64,000 nucleotides of DNA from Geobacillus proteiniphilus. Its GTDB lineage: Bacteria > Bacillota > Bacilli > Bacillales > Anoxybacillaceae. Each line of letters opens with the position of its first letter. Position 1 is the stretch's first letter. This document shows, piece by piece, positions 60,708 to 64,000 of this stretch. The stretch covers positions 33,632 through 97,631 of the forward strand of contig NZ_MQMG01000005.1 in NCBI RefSeq assembly GCF_001908025.1, given 5' to 3'. The notes beneath the pieces are model-generated. The model was not told the DNA's origin. It did no database searches and saw only the letters and a program-made list of their open reading frames with translations. The position numbers and the translations under genes were made by a program.

Positions 60708-61826
60708 TCAAGCGAAATGACGGTAAAATTCCGCGATTTTCTCCACGACGTACTGTTGCTGCTCCTCTTTCAGCTCTGGGAACATCGGCAGCGACAGCGC
60801 TTCTTTCGCCGCTTTTTCCGCCTCCGGCAACTGCCCTTCCTTATACCCGAGCGAAGCAAACACCGGCTGCAAATGCAGCGGCAGCGGATAGTACACCATC
60901 GTCGCGATCCCCTGTTCTTTCAAAAACGCCTGCAGCTCGTCGCGCTTCGGCGCTCGAATCGTGTATTGATGGAACACATGATAGCGCCCGTCGACTTCTT
61001 TCGGCGTCACAACAAGGTCGCCGACCGCCTCTTGCAACAGGCGCGTATACGTCGCCGCATGCTTGCGCCGCTGTTCCGTCCACCGATCCAGATGCGGGAA
61101 TTTGACGCTTAAAATCGCCGCTTGCATCTCATCGAGGCGGCTGTTGTAGCCAAGTACATGATGGTAATATTTCGGCTTGCTGCCATGAACGCGGATGACC
61201 CGGCATTTTTCCGCCAGTTCGTCATCGTTCGTAATGATCATGCCGCCATCCCCGTAGGCGCCCAAGTTTTTCGTCGGGAAGAAGCTGTACGTCGCCGCCG
61301 TCCCAAGCTCGCCAACGCATTTCCCGTTGTATTTCGCGCCGATCGCCTGGGCGGCGTCCTCGATGACAACCAATCCGTGCCGCTTGGCAATCGCCGCGAT
61401 CGCCTCCATATCCGCCATTTGCCCGTACAAATGCACCGGGATGATGGCTTTCGTCTTCTCCGTCACCGCCGCCTCAATTTGCGCCGGATCAATGTTGAAC
61501 GTCACCGGATCGATATCGACAAACACCGGTTTGGCGCCGGCCCGCGCAATCGATCCCCCAGTCGCGAAAAAGGTGAACGCCGTCGTGATGACTTCATCGC
61601 CCGGCCCGACGCCGGCCGCTTGCAAAGCAATATGTATCGCATCGCTTCCGTTGCCGCAGCCGATTCCGTGTTTCGCCCGGCTGTAGGCGGCAATTTCCGC
61701 TTCCATTTTCTTCACATAGTCCCCTAAAATAAAGCGGGAAGAGCGCATCACCTCGTCCAATACACGCATGATCTCCGGCTTCAATTGTTCATACTGTTCG
61801 CTTAAATCCAACATTGGCACGTTCAT
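60708..61826 (-). CDS. DegT/DnrJ/EryC1/StrS aminotransferase (WbpE-like)
   Basis: A 372-aa PLP enzyme. MNVPMLDLSEQYEQLKPEIM start; PLP Lys is K186 in SFFPTKNLGAYGDGG; VIEDAAQAIGAKYNGK and the C-terminal LPMFPELKEEQQQYVVEKI match the family. WbpE transfers an amino group from glutamate to the 3-keto sugar made by WbpB. ATG 61826 has GGAGGAA six bases upstream. It heads the cluster after tagO and is separated from the Wzz-like gene by about 105 bp. Confidence 0.92.
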   Translation of the reverse strand: MNVPMLDLSEQYEQLKPEIMRVLDEVMRSSRFILGDYVKKMEAEIAAYSRAKHGIGCGNGSDAIHIALQAAGVGPGDEVITTAFTFFATGGSIARAGAKPVFVDIDPVTFNIDPAQIEAAVTEKTKAIIPVHLYGQMADMEAIAAIAKRHGLVVIEDAAQAIGAKYNGKCVGELGTAATYSFFPTKNLGAYGDGGMIITNDDELAEKCRVIRVHGSKPKYYHHVLGYNSRLDEMQAAILSVKFPHLDRWTEQRRKHAATYTRLLQEAVGDLVVTPKEVDGRYHVFHQYTIRAPKRDELQAFLKEQGIATMVYYPLPLHLQPVFASLGYKEGQLPEAEKAAKEALSLPMFPELKEEQQQYVVEKIAEFYRHFA

Positions 61827-61860
61827 CGCAAGTTCCTCCAAAATCAAAAAATATATAGAA

Positions 61861-61872
61861 TAAACATGTTTA
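61861..61872. promoter_or_regulatory. 12-bp palindrome upstream of the aminotransferase
   Basis: TAAACATGTTTA, a perfect palindrome about 35 bp before the start codon in an AT-rich region with a TTGACG on the minus strand. It could be an operator; no regulator can be named. Confidence 0.3.
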
Positions 61873-62003
61873 GTTTATCACATTTGCGTCAATATATAAT
61901 GACAGTTTTGTGGCAATGTTGATTGCACGGTCAAAAAATAAGCGAAGATGTTGCATAAACAGAGAATGAAAAGGGTATAATTTTCCAAAGACAAACAATT
62001 CCT

Positions 62004-62040
62004 CAAAAAAGCCGTTTGTTCTTGAAGCGACACAAACGGC
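62004..62040 (-). terminator. Terminator of tagO
   Basis: GCCGTTTGT/ACAAACGGC stem followed by six T on the minus strand, about 25 bp past the tagO stop. Confidence 0.88.
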
Positions 62041-62063
62041 CCATTTTGCTGAAATTTGCTTTT

Positions 62064-63146
62064 TTAACGGTCGTTTCCGTATACTTTCCGACCTCCGCGC
62101 AACAGCTTGCGGAGGAAGGTCATAAACGGCTTGTACTGATCATTGACCAAGCCGATCAGTTCAGCAAGCAGTTCCCCGAAGACGATCAAGGCAAAGACGA
62201 TGAGAATGGACTGCCATAACGTCGAGGCGGAGAACAAAATAGCGCTGATGGCAAACATCAGGCCAAACGCATAAATGAGCAAGACCGTGTTGCGATGCGA
62301 AAAGCCAAGAGCCAGCAGCCGATGATGAAGATGCGACTTATCCGGCGCCGAGATCGGCTTTTTATTCACAATGCGGCGAATAATGGCAAATGTCGTATCG
62401 AAAATCGGCACGCCCAAAATGATCACCGGAACGACGAAGCTGAAGAGCGTCACGCTTTTGTAAAGCCCTAGCACCGACAGGACGGAAATGGCATAACCTA
62501 AAAACAACGCGCCGGTATCCCCCATGAAAATTTTCGCCGGGTGGAAGTTGTAAAACAAGAAAGCGATGACGCTGCCCAAGATGATCAAGCAGAGCGTGAA
62601 AATGAGCATTTTGCCCGCCATGCCCGCCATGACGGCAATGGCCGCAATCCCAATGGCGGAAATGCCCGCGGACAATCCATCCAACCCGTCGATCAAGTTG
62701 ATGGCGTTCGTAATCGCGACAATCCAAAATATCGTGATCGGGTAGCTCCACAGCCCCAACTCAAACGTGCCGACAAACGGGACGGTCAAAAGATCGACCT
62801 TCAGCCCGGAAGCGACAACGACGAACGCCGCCAGCAGCTGGCCGGCCAGCTTCACTTTTGGCGACAGCTCGTACAAATCGTCGAGCATCCCGACGAGCAC
62901 GATGATGATGGCGCCGACCGTCATCCCCGTCACTTGCTCTTTATACACCCCGCCGACAAAATAGCCGACGGCGACACCGATAAAAATGGCCAATCCGCCA
63001 AGCCTTGGCATGACTTTTGTATGCACTTTTCTCCCGTTCGGCCGATCGACCGCGCCAATTTTGATGGCGAGCTTGATCACGAACGGGGTGATGACCAATA
63101 CTGTGATAAACGAAGCCAAACATGCGGCAAATGCTTCCATATTCAT
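62064..63146 (-). CDS. tagO: Undecaprenyl-phosphate GlcNAc-1-phosphate transferase (TagO/WecA)
   Basis: A 360-aa membrane enzyme with about 11 helices. It starts wall polymers by moving GlcNAc-1-P from UDP-GlcNAc to the lipid carrier. Motifs: VLVGMLDDLYELSPKVKLAG (Asp pair), NAINLIDGLDGLSAGI, FMGDTGALFLGY and the HLHHRLLALG loop. The ATG at 63146 has AAGGTG at 7 nt. It probably initiates both teichoic-type polymers and the polysaccharide encoded downstream. A candidate promoter is at 63195-63222. Confidence 0.95.
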   Translation of the reverse strand: MNMEAFAACLASFITVLVITPFVIKLAIKIGAVDRPNGRKVHTKVMPRLGGLAIFIGVAVGYFVGGVYKEQVTGMTVGAIIIVLVGMLDDLYELSPKVKLAGQLLAAFVVVASGLKVDLLTVPFVGTFELGLWSYPITIFWIVAITNAINLIDGLDGLSAGISAIGIAAIAVMAGMAGKMLIFTLCLIILGSVIAFLFYNFHPAKIFMGDTGALFLGYAISVLSVLGLYKSVTLFSFVVPVIILGVPIFDTTFAIIRRIVNKKPISAPDKSHLHHRLLALGFSHRNTVLLIYAFGLMFAISAILFSASTLWQSILIVFALIVFGELLAELIGLVNDQYKPFMTFLRKLLRGGRKVYGNDR

Positions 63147-63194
63147 GTGCAATCACCTTGGCCTTATAAAATCGCGGAAACACACATCATCTTT

Positions 63195-63222
63195 ATGTTA
63201 CCATATACGATGAGTAAATCAA
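63195..63222 (-). promoter_or_regulatory. Candidate promoter of tagO
   Basis: Minus strand TTGATT (63217-63222), 16-nt spacer, TAACAT (63195-63200) with a TGG extension. Confidence 0.4.
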
Positions 63223-63326
63223 TCTTTTTTTACACCCCTTTTTTGTCCCCAAGGATGGAAAATTTCTTTTTCCCCTTGCCGCAAGAAACTCCGAGCGCCA
63301 ATCCGACGGACGATTCCACATTTTAC

Positions 63327-64000
63327 AGACCCGCGAGCGAGAAAGCCCACTCCTTTAGGGGTGGGATGAAAGCGAGCATTGAAGTATCATAAAAGGAGGG
63401 AGGTGAATCCATGCCCACCATCACCTTGAAATTGGAGCTTCACAAGCCAACGAAAGCCAAACAAGAAATGTATAAAAGCCAAACAAGAAATGTATAAACA
63501 GATGACAGAAGTAAATACAGCGTTTGCGAATTGGCTGGCGACTCATCCCGATCTGAACAAAGCCACCAGCAAAATCTTTCAGGATTTTTCATCGCAACGG
63601 TTTCCTTCCGCAATTGTCAATCAAACCATTCGGGAAGTAAAATCTCAAACGAAACACCAAAAGACAAAGCAGTTTCGCAAACAGTGGTGTTGCTTCAACA
63701 ACCAAAATTGGAAAGTTGAACGAAAGGGAGATTTCTACACCGTTTCATTCCCAACATTGGAAAAACGAATCGGTGTGCCTGTTGTCACACGAACCTATCA
63801 AGCAGCATGGCTGGATCGGCTGCTCGATGGAACCGTCAAACAAGGGGCAGCCAAACTCTATAAAAAGAGAAAGAAATGGTATTTTGCCATCACCATCACC
63901 TTTGAAGTGGAACCGCGCAAGGAAACCAAGGCAATGGGCGTTGACCTCGGACTTCGTTATATCGCCGTTGCCAGCGTTGGAACGAAATCGCTGTTTTTTT
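63327..64000 (+). mobile_element. Second tnpB element, left end and partial body (continues past window)
   Basis: The left boundary follows TTAC at 63323-63326. The hairpin GAAAGCCCAC...GTGGGATGAAAG (63341-63371) is shared with the complete element at 37412, with identical 14-nt spacing from TTAC. There is no tnpA; tnpB begins 84 bp in. It is a tnpB-only derivative of the same family, in the same orientation as the first copy. Confidence 0.88.
63411..64000 (+). pseudogene. tnpB: tnpB disrupted by a 22-bp tandem duplication (partial)
   Basis: Closely similar to the intact TnpB at 37959-39014 (PTITLKLELHKPTKAKQEMY start). A 22-bp unit at 63453-63474 is repeated at 63475-63496, shifting the frame and creating a stop at 63495-63497 after 28 codons. 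After the duplication the normal frame resumes (MYKQMTEVNTAFANWLATHP) and stays open to the window end, including the first catalytic Asp in AMGVDLGLRYIAVAS. Reversal of the duplication would restore the gene. An internal restart could give an N-terminally shortened protein. Confidence 0.92.

Noticed and set aside
61861..61990. Sigma-A promoter for the aminotransferase gene
   Set aside because: A TTGACG is present but no acceptable -10 lies at 16-18 nt, so no promoter was called.

Overview
The window looks like chromosome of a thermophilic Geobacillus-type Firmicute. It has GC-rich codon use, AGGAGG-type ribosome sites, and a gene order matching the Bacillus subtilis stretch degS-degU-yviA-comF-flgM-flgN-flgK-flgL-yviE-fliW-csrA-hag-flaG-fliD-fliS-fliT-hpf-secA-prfB-yvjA-cccB-ftsEX. 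Nearly all of that backbone lies on the minus strand. I saw no rRNA, tRNA or CRISPR array.

Region 1 (1-10.6 kb) is housekeeping: an M23 murein hydrolase (cut by the window edge) with ftsX and ftsE, lipoprotein cytochrome c551, a YitT-type membrane protein, a RelE/ParE-type toxin-antitoxin pair, prfB with its programmed +1 frameshift, secA, a coiled-coil gene built from 21-bp repeats, and hpf. A 240-nt nest of inverted repeats lies in the leader of ftsEX.

Region 2 (10.7-35.2 kb) is the late flagellar region with the comF genes. The main flagellin gene hag is split by a 364-nt group I intron and preceded by a CsrA-type hairpin; fliW and csrA sit just upstream of it. Between flaG and hag, where B. 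subtilis has nothing, lies an accessory island: an uncharacterised three-gene coupled cassette, a lone orphan gene, a decayed tnpB element and a DarTG toxin-antitoxin pair. Between comFC and yvyF sits a second flagellar module: a 1015-aa FliK-like protein, a FlhB C-domain protein, a second FliS, a 797-aa flagellin and a YaaR homologue. Sigma-D-type promoters precede hag, flgM, the second fliS and the FliK-like gene.

Region 3 (36.6-42.3 kb) holds degS, degU, a DegV-family gene and a complete IS605-type element (tnpA, tnpB, right-end RNA) inserted exactly in the degV stop codon, rebuilding an equivalent stop.

Region 4 (42.4-64 kb) is cell envelope. Plus-strand genes encode YvyE, an LCP ligase, a six-SH3 amidase, an SH3 protein and a SpoIID/LytB protein. 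The minus strand carries a complete polysaccharide cluster: TagO-type initiating transferase, Wzz-like protein, flippase, polymerase, three glycosyltransferases and five enzymes that together would make UDP-2,3-diacetamido-2,3-dideoxymannuronic acid. This suits the secondary cell wall polysaccharide known from G. stearothermophilus, which LCP and SH3 proteins could attach and remodel. The window ends in a second tnpB copy broken by a 22-bp tandem duplication.
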